A DNA stretch of 64,000 bases from Rhytidiadelphus loreus. Its lineage: Eukaryota; Streptophyta; Bryopsida; Hypnales; Hylocomiaceae. This document shows positions 46,045-58,290 of the stretch, piece by piece. Numbering within the stretch: the stretch's first letter is position 1; every line of letters starts with the position of its first letter. A program made the translations under genes and the position numbers. Location of the stretch: assembly GCA_947034895.1 (NCBI GenBank), contig OX344761.1:92021447-92085446 (forward strand). The letters run 5' to 3'. A model generated the notes under the pieces. That model was not told the origin of the DNA, made no database searches, and saw only the letters and a program-made list of their open reading frames with translations.

Positions 46045-47883
46045 CTTCTCTTAGGCCATGATATTCATGCGTTCTGAGTGAGTTTTCATTGTCAGGCTTG
46101 CTCTGTTCAAGTTCAATTCCTTTTGTTCAATGTTTTCCTGTCTTGAATTTTGAATCGACATAAAGTCAATGCTGTGTTCTGAAATGAGGTCCCTGAAATT
46201 TATCACTGTAAACCTAAGCATTCATCTCATGGCATTAGTGTTGCTGAAGCGCAACACTTGTATCCTTCGCTCCTCATAAATGGTCCCATGAGACCCGGTA
46301 GTTTCTATGATTTTTATTAGTTTTTCGATCGACATTCTGCTGCCAGCCAAAAACCCATGCGATGAGCTTATAATGCACGCTTATTCCATCCCTCAAGTTG
46401 CTGGCATCGTCAAGGTATCTACACTAAAATTGCAACTCTTTCAGAAATTTTGATTCCTGCCAAAAATGTCCAAATACGAGAACTAGAGTAGATTTTGGGT
46501 GCAATCCCATGTATAATTAGCCCTTGGAAGATTCGTAGAACATTCTTATGGAGTCCTGGAGATGCCAACAGTACCGCAGGCTTCTGGTATCAAACTTCAA
46601 TCGAAGTATGTACTAAGAATTCAGTAATTCATTTTAGTCATACTCAGGAGATCCTCAAATTCTAAGACATGCATGCAGCTCTAAAGGCATCTGTCTGCTG
46701 CAGCGTCGAAACTTTAATCGAAGAATGTACGAATTCTGTAAGTAATTTAAGCATAAAATTAGTACGTCATATATATTCACGCCTTCCTCAAATTCCAAGG
46801 CCGGGAGTCAGCTCATAACCGCATATCTGTCTGCAGCGTCGACGGCGTCGTTCTAGTTCCTCAGGCAGACTTTAGAGATCGATGAGTGTACTGATTGAGA
46901 TTTGGTGGTCATGAGCTAGGGGGGCAAGGTAGGGGCGGAGTTGAAGGTCTGTCTGTCTCATGAAGCCCCCCTACGATTTCTCAGTGCTGGGGGCACGTAG
47001 GGGCGGTGTGGAAGTGCCGAAGCCCCCAAGACGGCGCGCCGGCCGTCTGAATTACGCTACGAAATTGTCTGTCCAGACAGAAAAAATAATCTGGTAACTG
47101 AAAGGAAGGTGCAACTGAGCTGCGGGGAGTAGTAGTAACTTAACTCTATGACCAGCAAAGCTCAATGAGGTTCAGTTTGTAGGAATGACTGCGTGACTCC
47201 TCGTACGCGAACTTAGACTCATATCTTTGAAAAAAACTGGCTAGGATTTCAAATCAAAACCTCGGCTTCCGGCATTGAAGAAACTCAAGTAAGTAACGCC
47301 TTGAAGCTCTACAGTAATTAATATCACTGTGTCTATGAGTAATATCATTGAGGCCCGGTTTATACACGCCCTCGGGCCGGACCAATTTGCCTTCAATCCG
47401 GCCCTCAATCTGGCCCCAATTCACCACTTCTAGCCCATGATAATGTAAAGTGTTGAGGCTGAATTCTAGGGCCGAATTCCAATTCATCACTCCAAACTTA
47501 GGTACTGTAAAGTGTTGAGAACATGTTATTTCTAGTACCGTAATCTTTCAACAAAAACAAGTTAAATGAATCCCACTCACAGAATGATGAGAGTTTGTGA
47601 CAAAACATTGGAATATTTGCATCACATGTAAAAGGCATCACAAGCATAAGTTAACAATTTTTAATCACAAATTTTTAATCACAAATTTTTAATCACAGAT
47701 GTAAGATGTGAGATATAGACAACATCTCAATCCCAATGCTCCAAAAATTGACCAATACAAATGGCAAGAAGACAAAATACTAATGCTTCAAAAGTTTAGC
47801 AATGCAAATGGAAGGAAGTTTCACTTGAGTTCACAATTAATAAGCATGATTGTATCCAAAAAAAAAAATCTTATATTGGTAGA
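46045..47883. other. Spacer downstream of RGLG
   Basis: No gene is supported. A GC-rich, CpG-rich block with GGGGGC-type runs lies at 46.9-47.05 kb, and a short tandem (TTTTTAATCACAAA, three copies) at about 47652-47697. Confidence 0.4.
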
Positions 47884-48599
47884 GGGTAGATGCAAGAAAC
47901 ACTGAACGATTTAGGGAGCGTTCTACCAAAACTGTGTTTTTTTGCCTAGTACTACGAGTAAAAGGAGTACTACAAAACGGAGCAATCTCAGCCATTGATC
48001 TAAAAAATCAACGGCCAATAGTACTTTTGAGTACTCAATAATACTAAAACAGTACTATTTGAAAAAAATGACAGTTTGTCATAAAAAATAGATAAAATTA
48101 AGTATAAATTAATAATAATTAGAAAATCATGAATAAAAAAACTAAAAATTAACCATTTGTAAACACTTGATAGTGATTACATTTCACCAAAAACTAAAAG
48201 TTGAAACCATCATGAATGTTTGGAGCGCTATGAGCAAGGGACCCCTATTTGCATGCATGTTGAGGACAAAGAATTGTGTTTTTTTGAATGCCCTTTGGTG
48301 GGCACATGCTTATCTAGTGTGGGAATAGCCTACAAAAAATTCAAGTGAACATCATAATTTTTGAATGCTCCACAATACAAAAAAAACCTAAACCGCAAAG
48401 TGTGACAAATTAGCTAAACTACAATTTAATTAAAGGATTTTTTTACAAAATTTCTCAAAAATAAGGAATCTAAGGACTTCCAAGTTAACCATCTCCAATA
48501 AAAATTACATGAACTTCATTTCCCAAAAGATATGGCAAATGGCAACTCTGTCATTCCAATTGTGACGCAAAATAGTACCAGTGTTTCTTGCATTCACCC
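47884..48599. mobile_element. TIR element family B, copy 2 (716 bp)
   Basis: Inverted ends GGGTAGATGCAAGAAACACT and, as reverse complement of the right end, GGGTGAATGCAAGAAACACT, flanked by a 4-bp direct repeat TAGA (47880-47883, 48600-48603). The interior is AT-rich, with a CAATCTCAGCCATTGATCT block and no ORF of note. Confidence 0.75.
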
Positions 48600-48994
48600 T
48601 AGACAGTGGAGATTTGTACGATCTGACGGAGGAGCCCAATCCAACCCTAGTATAAAGCTCTTGGGTCAGATTTGGAGAAATTAAGTGATCCTATTGGTTC
48701 AAATTTGGAGAGTTCCGGCCAGTCTTCAATGTGGCCTTAAGTATAAATCGGCCCTCAGGGCTGGCTTTTTGGTCACCACCTGTTATTGGAGGTGGTTCTA
48801 TATTAATAACTCGTGAATAAATGAGAACCTACATAAACAAGTTTGTTTCATCCATCCAAACTTTTGTAGGCTTGGTATAAATTTTCAAAACTCTTCTTGC
48901 CAAATATTCAATAGTTCACAAAACATTAGTATGCTTTATCTCAAACAATAATTTTTCTAATTTAAAAACAACCATGGTAAATTGCCCTCCATAT

Positions 48995-49716
48995 GGGTGA
49001 TTGCAAGAAAAACCGAACGATTTTGGTAGCATTTTTCCAAAACTATGATTTTTTGCGCTCAGTACTATGAGTACTACAGTACTACGAAATGGAGCAATCT
49101 CAGCCATTGATCTGAAAAATCAATGGCCAATAGTACTTTTGAGTATTTAATAATATTGAAACAGTACTATTTTTAAAAAATGACAGTTTATTACAGAAAG
49201 TAGATAAAATTAAGTATAAATTAATAAAAATTAATAAATCATGAATAAAAAAAACTAAAAATTGGCCATTTGTAAAGATTTTATAGTGATTACATTTCAC
49301 CAAAAACTACAAGTTGAAACCATCATGAATGTTTGGAGCACTATGCACAAGGGACCCCTATTTGCATGCATGTTGAGGACAAAGAATTGTGTTTTTTTTA
49401 ATGCTCTTTAGTGGACACATGCTCATCTAGTGTGGGAATAGCCTACAAAAAATTCAAGTGAACATCATAATTTTTGGATGCTCCACAATACTAAAAACAA
49501 CAAAAACCACAAAGTGTGACAAATTAGCTAAATCGACATTTAATTATAAAATTATTTTTCAAAATTTATGAAAAATAATGAATCTCATGATTTCTCAATT
49601 AGCCATCTTCAATAAAAATTTCAAGTCCATTAGCTTCATTTTCCGAAAGTCATTGATGGCAACTCAATCACTTCAATTGTGACGCCAAATAGAATCGGTC
49701 TTTCTTGCAATCACCC
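48995..49716. mobile_element. TIR element family B, copy 3 (722 bp)
   Basis: Inverted ends GGGTGATTGCAAGAAA on both sides, flanked by ATAT (48991-48994, 49717-49720). Aligns with copy 2 over its whole length. Confidence 0.78.
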
Positions 49717-49720
49717 ATAT

Positions 49721-50335
49721 TCATTTGCCTTAACGATGGAAAATCGTAAAAGTGCCCCATATTTGATAATGGTTAAATTTGTATATCTTGACCTCTTCTA
49801 ACTAATTCAAAAATCTTTGATCTCATTATTAAAATCAAATTTTCCAAGTTTGATCATCTAAAGTAAATACTAAGCTCATGTGCTTTCCATAAGGGTGAAA
49901 AGAAAGGCAATGAAGGGGGCAATTTTCTCTAGCCTTCAAAAATGACTTCAAAAAATAAATAAGATAAAAAATTTGAAAAAATTCATAATAATTAGAACTT
50001 AATATTCCAAACTAGGAAAAAAATTCTTAGAGAGAATCACTAATATTAAAATCTAAAATAAATCTTAGAAAATACTTTTTATTTTTGGTTGTAAATTTTA
50101 TTCATAATTATAGGTTGGAAAAATATATAAAAACAATTATATTAATATTGGATTTTATCTATGGGCCATATTTTACAATTTTTGTTCGAAAACCACTATT
50201 AAACTTTTCTAAATTGTATTTTTATTACACACCTTAGTTTGCATGTGTAATAAAGTTTGAGCTTTCCCAAAAGTAGTCCTAAACATACTAATAATGTAGG
50301 TGGGATACCAATACTATCCATGTAAGAAAGATAAT
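49721..50335. other. AT-rich spacer
   Basis: Nothing recognised. Confidence 0.4.
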
Positions 50336-50890
50336 TTAACCCCTAGCAATTTTTGGCAACATAATGATTTTGGGCAACTTACTACAAATAAAATTTTCAT
50401 TTTATTTTGTTGAAATTTTCACACAACATGTGCACAAGGAGTAGCTTTAAGGCGCAACAATTTTCATAACTTTTGACTGCAAGGGTAAAAAGTTATTGTA
50501 TAATATGTAATTTTTGTTGCTCCCTAGGCTACTCAAAAAAATGATCTTTTCAAGAAATTAAAATTTGAACTTGATTTCCTAGATTTGTATATAAATGGGA
50601 AGCTTTGAATCATTCCATTTTGATTGACAAGATGAAAGTTATGAGGAGTTTTAGGTTGCGGGCAATTATAGAATCTCTACTCTAAAATAAACTTTGAAGT
50701 CTTGTATTTAACTCAATTTTCAATATTTTTGAAGAAGAATAAAATCCTTGGATGGAGATTTTTTATTACAACATTACAACCATTAGCAGTGGATTTTTTC
50801 TATTCCATAACTAATTGAATTCTTAAAAATTTAGTATTTTGAATCATACTCTACTTCTATTTCTTACTATTTTTTTCAAGCATGATTATG
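50336..50890. repeat. Partial copy of the 31-34 kb repeat
   Basis: Same block order as 40431-41375 (TTTTTGGCAACATAATGATT, TTATGAGGAGTTTTAGGTTG, AACATTACAACCATTAG). Confidence 0.6.
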
Positions 50891-51303
50891 AAATTTTCTT
50901 TATTGAAATTTTTTCAATGTATTCCCAACTTATTTCTTCAACATGACAACATATTATAAAGAGTAACAAGTTATAGGATCTACTTATTTTTATGTAAAAT
51001 TTTTGAAAATGAAACCTAACCATTTCGGAAGAATTGAAAATATTTCTTTTTGAAATCCAAGTGTCATGACCTTGCAATTGGGAAAGTTTCTTATTCTTAA
51101 ATTTTACAAGGGTGCACTCTAACAAGTTAACTAAAAGATCATGTGGTTAGATTTGTTAATGTACATAGATATACATAAAGATTTTAGTCTTGCTTTGAGT
51201 ATGAGTACTTTGAAGCAATTTTGGGCTTTAAAACACCAAATTTCTTTAGGAATTAAGCATGAAAACATCATTATTATTCCTCTTTTATTTGACAATATGA
51301 CTC

Positions 51304-51500
51304 CATTAGAAGAGATTTTAGTGTTCTGAAAGACTATGAGTTCCCAGATTGTGGGAACTCATGGAACGTTGTAGAGAAGCCAATCTAATGTGGCCAGGCG
51401 ACTGCCACGCCAGATATTATTAATTTATTTTTTATTTTTTATTTTTTAATTTATTTAATTTATTAATTTATTAAAATTTTAATATTTTAGTTTCCTAAGG
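51304..51500. mobile_element. MITE family A, shortened inverted copy
   Basis: Starts CATTAGAAGAGATTTTAGTG and carries the inner block GTGGCCAGGCGACTGCCACG, but runs out in AT-rich sequence ending TTTCCTAAGG, so the other half is lost. Sequence just upstream (51150-51250) also resembles the flank at 1155-1200. Confidence 0.5.
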
Positions 51501-51739
51501 ACCTAAAATCTCCCCTTGTACTTTCATTCTTCTTCTAAAAATTTTCAACTTCATTCCTACTCTCTCTTTTATCCCAAGAAGGATGTCAACCTATAACCAA
51601 GGTAGTCACTCAAAAAGGACACCAAAGCCTAGCCCCTCCCAAATAAAAAGAAAACATTTGTATTTATTCTTCATTACCCTCATGGACTAGAAATAAATAT
51701 ATAAATTTTAGATTCATTTCTTTAATACCTTGACCATAT

Positions 51740-51970
51740 TACTTTTTTGAACGCATATGTGATTACAATTGACATGGGTTATGTAATTGTATTCCATATC
51801 TATATGTCATCTCAATATGTCATCCATGTATATATAATATATCCACACCTATACATCATAACATATCCAAATGCCAATATCTATATCTATATATGTATGT
51901 ATGTGTGTGCGCGCGCACATACCATGTTCATATTTCGTGTTTGTATATGTATACATATGAACATAACAAT
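51740..51970. repeat. TATC/TATG/GTGCGC simple-sequence tract
   Basis: Low-complexity alternating runs (TATCTATATCTATATATG, TGTGTGTGCGCGCGCACA). The 96-codon ORF across it is an artefact. Confidence 0.7.
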
Positions 51971-52639
51971 TTATACCATATATGAGGGAGTTCTAAAAAA
52001 ACTTACTAGGGGTTTAAGGAAGGTCCTTAATATTTAAAGGGGAGGAGGGTTATTTCTTTCTAAAAGATAGTCATTCAAAAATGATCAAATTTTTGGACCA
52101 ATAGGTTCATTTTTGCATTTTAGTTTACAATAATCTAGAAATCATCCACGATTCACTTTTCAACCTTGGTGTCATTACAAGATTATTTCATTTTCTTGGT
52201 TATATCAACTTGTCAATGTCAATTTCTCCTACAAACTTGACCTTTTGGTTGCATTTGATACCTATTGAAAATGGCATAATTATATTTTGCCATGGAGGCA
52301 CTATAAGGGAACTCTCTTGAATTATTGGTTAGCGCATGTAATTCTTGTAATTGAATTTAAAAAAATCCATAATATTGTTAACAAATGCTGAGGGGTTACT
52401 CCTTTTGTCATTTCCCCATATCAAGGGTGACTTTGAATGATGGTGTGTTCTGAAAGTCCCCCTTTGGTATCCCAGAGAGGGATATAACTTACACTAAGCT
52501 TACCACCAGGGGAATGTCTGACAAAAATTCTGACTATTCAAATAGATTCCATTACTGCATTGGTCTGCGAGTCAGATTTGGACGCCATGAAGAAGCGAAT
52601 CTCAACTGAACCCTAAATTTCGTTAACAGAAACGACCTG
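51971..52639. other. Spacer left of the large inverted duplication
   Basis: Nothing recognised. Confidence 0.4.
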
Positions 52640-52657
52640 CAGTACAGTACTGTACTG
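52640..52657. repeat. 18-bp perfect palindrome at the inverted-duplication border
   Basis: CAGTACAGTACTGTACTG is its own reverse complement. It lies 11 bases outside the left end of the inverted arm. Confidence 0.7.
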
Positions 52658-52668
52658 TAGTGGACTAA

Positions 52669-54952
52669 CTTGAAGCTCCGTCACCAACTAACTTAACCTA
52701 ACCGAGGTTATCAGTTGCCAGCCAGCGTTTGCCTTGCTGCTCACGTTACCAACAAGTCTGCAGCTCTCCACACAGGCATTTCGCAATGTCTGTACAGGAT
52801 CGCCTGTTCTCAGTTCTGCGTCCATGTCGATACTCGGAAGCAGCGAAGAAAAAGCTTCTCGAGCTCATCCCGCGTCTCGGACGGTCGGTAACTCTTGACG
52901 GTTGAATTTCGTGGCTGCGTAGTTGTTGAAGAGCGGGGGAGTTTAGTAGGAGTTGCGTTCGTGGCAGATTAGGTTGTACGTCTCGATTCAGCGTTGTGAG
53001 TGTTGGCAAGGGCGCACCGCTGTTGCCAGGCTACGAGTGTTTCAATTTCCTCTGTTTTTTTGAATTAGGGTTTGAGTGCTAGGTAGGGAACCGCTCGTGC
53101 ATTCAATCAAGTCCAGGAATGGAACTCGTTCATTGCAAGACGCGGACAGCAATTACGGCGAGTACGGTGACGAGAAGAGTTTACTGGATAATTGCAGGTT
53201 TGTAGTACCCGACTAGTTAATGATGAGTTTGAGAATTGCGAGCGAGGATAGTTCGATCGCCATTTCGCAGTTGCGGTGACTTGGGAGCAGTGTCCGAAAT
53301 CTCTGAAATGGAGAGAATTGTGGGTGTGGCCATGGCCATGGCCAGACCCGAAGTTTCATGCAACAGCGAGTCGGCAACATTCAAGAACGGGGGAGGACGG
53401 GACAAAGTGCACGGGACGCTGCTCACCGTACTCGCGGCTGGATCGAATCCGGCGTTTCTCCGATTAGCTTGTGAGATTGGCGGACACTAAAAGACGTGAC
53501 TAGGAGGGTTTGACGATCGCGAACGGTCGATGGAGGCTTTGTGCCCAATTTCAATCAATCAAACATGTTCACTTATTCCTTTGCCAGTAGACCTGAAGAA
53601 TCCAAAATCGATTGGCCGTGGATTGACTGCCTCATCGATCTGTGGATTTTTGAGCTTTCTATTGTTTGCTACACACTCTGCAGATATCCAGATAAGCAAC
53701 AGACAAAGAGGTTTACTCTGTTCAATGCGATAACAAATTTTATTCAAAGAGTAGACAATTTCTTTACAGCGCAATGATATATCAATGTATTCACAGTAGG
53801 CGACAATGATTGTCGCCCATGGCGGGTAAACGGAGCTCCATCTCTTCAGAAAACATGTGCAGCACTTGAGATGGCGTCTAAGTCCAGCACTTACATGGCT
53901 GAGTTGTTCTCAGCCGCTTAACCAGGATTTAATGCTAGCCCAAATGCAGGAAATGTCACCACACTGGCACAAAAATATCTAACTGTAACAATATTCTCCA
54001 CCACCCCTATCTCAGGGTCTTGCGGGGAGAAGGCTATCGGGAATACAAGCGGGAGATGATTCTTCATTTTTTTTCCTTCATTTTCCATTGTTTGTGTTGG
54101 CACAAATGAAAGCAAATGGAAAGGGGATTGGCAGCTCTCTCGGGGGCAATCCATCCCTTGCAACGCAACTCTTCACTGGCAGAGGACGAAACTCTCCAAT
54201 ACACACAATCACCAAACTCTCCAAGTGCGAGCATCAATTGGAGACGAAAGCGACATCAGTCGAAGGAGCTCGAAAGAACGGTAATTGCGTGTCGATCAAG
54301 CTCTTGGCATGGGATGTCGACGACGACGACAGAGTGGCGGTCGACATCCCTCCGGCTCATGCGTCCCTCTCAGCCGTACACTGGGCGCGGCGGCCTGGGC
54401 CAGATGAGGGCGGCGGATTGTACGTGTCGGATTTTGGGTTATCTTTGCATATGAATCCATGCTTTAAGAGAACTACTTGTCGGGCAAGCAGCAGAAATTC
54501 AATGTTGTATCACCTAGTCGCTATGCCTAATATCCATTCTTACGGTATCTGCACAATCGAAGAGAGGGTGAACGCTTCAACTATTAAAAGCTAGAGTCTT
54601 GATGTCAACTCACTTGCCGTGAAACCTTAACCAAAAGAACTGGAATGGTAGATTTCACATGGCTCTCTCGACTGAAGCAAAAGATGAGGTGGACTTCACC
54701 TACTTTTCTTAGGATTGTAGATGCTTACAACAGTAGGATCACCTTCGCAATTGGTACCGTAATCCATATTGCTAGCGAAGAAAATGAATATCAAGTTCAC
54801 CGAAAGCACCGTGTATCACCAAGTTGGTATACTTATTGGCCTTGAGCACTACAGTATCCTCAGATCACAAGGACTCACAAAGAGACAAATGGCCTATAAA
54901 TTGAACAAGATGCGAACTTTACTGCTGAAATTCTTGATATCTACTTGATCCT
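52669..54952 (+). repeat. Left arm of a large inverted duplication (about 2.28 kb)
   Basis: Aligns in reverse with 58291-60491 from CTTGAAGCTCCGTC at the outer end to CTACTTGATCCT at the inner end, with scattered substitutions and small indels. Both borders are sharp. Read rightwards, the arm looks gene-like. A TTAGGGTTT leader motif lies at about 53070, followed by ATG 53119 (MELVHCKTRT...) with a possible donor at CAG/GTTTGT. Further in, a frame reading KLLAWDVDDDD and HWARRPGPDEGGGLYV lies at about 54300-54430. I do not recognise the product. Frames are broken in different places in the two arms, so both copies may be relics. Confidence 0.88.
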
Positions 54953-55735
54953 TACAACAGAATTCTCAAGACAACGTAAACGAAGCAAAAGCTTGAATGT
55001 TGGAAATGATAATGCACTGGTGAGGAATGAGAGATTGCCCATGCCTTTATGCAGTTACCTCGAGAGACTTACATGCCAAATGTCGGAGCTAGCTTGCATT
55101 GGCAACTCAGACAGATGACTCGACCTCATTTCCCGGCGCCCGCCGCTAGGGTCGTTGCAATTGTCTGTGTACCAAACGTTTGTCTGCCGCCCCTCCCTTG
55201 GCCGGTGCGCCCCATAAGCACAATTTGCGGTAAAGCTCGGGGGACAAATCCTGAACTGCCTCGCGGTTTCCGCAAGGAGCCTGATCGAGAGCCTGATCAA
55301 GAGGCAAGTACTCCATTTCGTTATTGACACAGACTCCCAAGCCAGCGGCTCTGGCGGAGAAAGCGAGGAGAAAGCGGCAGGCCAATTTGGGATCTCCATG
55401 TGGCACCTCGAAAAGCGCGGCAATCTTCGTTTGGGTAACGACGAAAAAGTACACCTGTGGCTTTCCTTTGGCGGAGAGGGCACACGCTCACTGACACGTG
55501 GCACTTGTACAGAGCTTGAAGGCGTGTGCCTTGTCAGCTCGTCATCAAGACTCCTATCCAATTGCATTGATTTGTCTGGGCTTTTCGGCGGAACAAGCTT
55601 CCCCCGGTCTCCGTCCCCATCCGTTAAAATATTTTTAAAAGGTTATATGTTTATATTTGGCAATCAACTAATTTCTCCATGAAAACCAAAGACACCCAAC
55701 TACCATGGCTAAAAAATGTTATAAAGTAAACTAGC

Positions 55736-56144
55736 CCATTGTGGTCAAATGACCCATGGTGATTTTTTAGGTTTTTTAGATTTTGGTTTCAATCATGACA
55801 GTAATGAAGTAGTTAGTGACTTCATGAGGAACTTCCAATTTTTCAATGAGAATTCAGTGTGAGAATTGACTTTTGAGGCCTTCAAGACTTTGATTGCTTT
55901 GGGTGAGCCAAATGAGCATGATGGATTTAGATGTTGGTTTTAACGTAGTCTACAAACTCTTATGGGCAAAGATACATTGAACACTTCAAAAATTCATAGC
56001 AAATTAATACTTTGTAAAGAAAATATATAATTTCAATTGCTATCAGTGTTTCTAATACTTATACTGTTGTGGGAAATAAATTGAAAATTTTCAATAACCA
56101 CATGATGTCAAACTCCTTATTCTGGCCACAATGGGCTAGTTTAC
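55736..56144. mobile_element. TIR element with GTAAACTAGCCCATTGTGG ends
   Basis: The left end GTAAACTAGCCCATTGTGG is matched by its reverse complement at 56126-56144. No target duplication is clear. Confidence 0.6.
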
Positions 56145-56210
56145 CTTAGTTAGAATTACTGTTGGTCTCATTTTTTTAAATTTCAGGCAAACAAGGGATT
56201 TCATAGCAAA

Positions 56211-56365
56211 GGTAGATTATCCCATTCCAGGTCAACTGAAAGCAAGCCCATTGTGGAAAAAATTATATTAGTGGTGTACATTTCAAAACTTGAATGTACA
56301 ACAATTATATAATTTTGCTCACAATGGGCTTGCTCTCATTTGACTTGGAATTAATGGGGTAGTTT
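56211..56365. mobile_element. Related hairpin MITE of about 155 bp
   Basis: Inverted ends GGTAGATTATCCCATTCCAG and, as reverse complement of the right end, GTAAACTACCCCATTAATTC. The two halves then pair through GCAAGCCCATTGTGG, so nearly the whole element is one hairpin. The ends are related to 55736-56144. Confidence 0.65.
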
Positions 56366-58290
56366 ACATTAATGCTAAGCCATCCATAACATTGTAATAA
56401 CCAAGCAATGGTCCTCTCTATGCTAGGAGCTCAAGATATTATGCTTTCCTAAGGTATGACTACCCATAACCGATCAAAAAATCAATTGTGGATTTGATGT
56501 GGAGTATAGTAAGGTGCAAGAAATATTTCTACATGTGTAGAGATAGAAATGAGGGTGATTACCAAAATTTGGTAATTTTATTGCTTGAATTGAAATTACT
56601 ATGAATTTTGGAAGGCAAAAATTGGCATGGATCTATGTTCAATGTGTTGACTATTCCCAAACCGCTCATTTAAAAGGCTCTTCTTGTTCACTTTGGCACC
56701 TAAACCAAGGAGATGTGTCATGAAAAGAATGGAGGAATTGATGGTAGTCCCAGTTTGTATTGCATTTTTGCCACCCTACTAATTGTCAATGGAGTGTTGG
56801 TTTGTGATGGGTGGCTCTGCTTTAGATGCTTTAGAAATACTTCTCAATTAATTTAGGGATTAAAGTTGGCTAAGGAGCCATATTAGACAATTTTGATCAT
56901 TATAGAGGTCTTCTTTTCAAGAATGCAAAAGGATCCCTATCTCATTAGTAAACAATGTTTATGACTACCCGACCCATACAAGAAACCTAGATTACAGACC
57001 TCACATATAGTATCTCTCAAACTATTTCATTGTGCTTACAAAAATTACTAAAGTTAATTGAAGAATTAGAGTATTTCAACAAATTTTGGACACATTGTGG
57101 TACTAGTAAGCCACACACTTGCATAAGACATATTTTCAAAAAGAATAAAAATAAAAATAAATCAAATTTATAAGTGAAAAACTTTTAATACAAGTAAAAA
57201 AAATACATCATTCTTTAGTAATTGGAATTAGAAATTTCAAATTCTATAGTATGAATTTCACAAATTTTAATATTTTATTGAGTGAATTGAAATTGAGTGA
57301 AATATTTCTATCTAAAATATGACTCGTAACATTTACTTTCTTTTTTAATAATTTACCTCAAAAATCTCCAAAAAAATTGTTGAAAATTTGAAAAGTGTAT
57401 AAAACATTTCTATATTATTTTCATAATTTCTTGGAGATTTCTGGATTAAATTATAAAGAACATAAATATTTGGAGTCATATTTGAATTCCTAACACTCAT
57501 TCAATTATATAGTGTTTTTAGCAACTTCAGCTAATTATGAAAATCACATTTGGGACCATTGGTATGTAAAAACACTGGGTACTGTTCATTTGTGCCACAC
57601 TATTTACTTATTTATTTATCACCCCACGTTTTTAAATTTTGATTTTCTTTCAATGGCAGACAATGAAACATTTTTATGCAAAAAAAAAAACATAAAAATA
57701 AAAGAGAACCCAACACGTCACCCGAGGTATACTCGACAGTCTATCACAAGCTTGTTCACAGCTCAGCATTCTGGAATTGCCTCACAATAGCATCTGGTTG
57801 GGCAGTTGGGGCAGTTGTATATTCTCACAGACATTTCCTTTCTTTGTATTCTACTTTGATTATTTTATTCTGCATTTGGGGAAATGCGCAGTTTCATCGC
57901 AACGACGCTGTTGCAACGTGATATTTGAATGCTGCTCAACTTTCAAATTTATTACATTTACCGTGTCTGTGAACCTGTCTGAGTGGCAAGCTGGTGCTTG
58001 GAAACGACGGTGCCTGGGAGCGGCTAACACTCCTCTCTGAGTCTGTCACAAGCCTCTCTCAAAGCTTATAAAATGCTTCTGGCGACATCCCAGCAAGTCA
58101 TATCGACATCTTCTGGTGTTAGAGCTGAGAGAATTCGTTCAAGCATTCAAACACTTGCCTTTTGAGATTGTATTGAGAGGTTCGTTGGTAGGGTGAGTAA
58201 TATCAAGCCTGTGAGGATTCAGAAACCAGGATATTTGCGTTAATAACATCAAAGAATAGCATTCCTTGTTCTACTGCTCGTGGAGGACTG

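Larger units (their letters stand above)
54953..58290. other. Centre of the inverted duplication
   Basis: The first 0.7 kb (55.0-55.6 kb) is GC-rich, with overlapping ORFs on both strands. A minus-strand frame at 55146-55454 containing TKIAALFEVPHGDPKLACRF looks protein-like, but I cannot name it. From 55.65 to 57.6 kb it is AT-rich and holds two TIR elements. From 57.6 to 58.29 kb nothing is recognised. Confidence 0.4.

Noticed and set aside
51747..52037. 96-codon ORF rich in Ile, Tyr and His
   Set aside because: Product of TATC/TATG simple repeats.
55055..55567. 170-codon minus-strand ORF in the centre of the inverted duplication
   Set aside because: An alternative frame in the same place looks at least as protein-like, and neither matches a family I know; not enough to call a gene.
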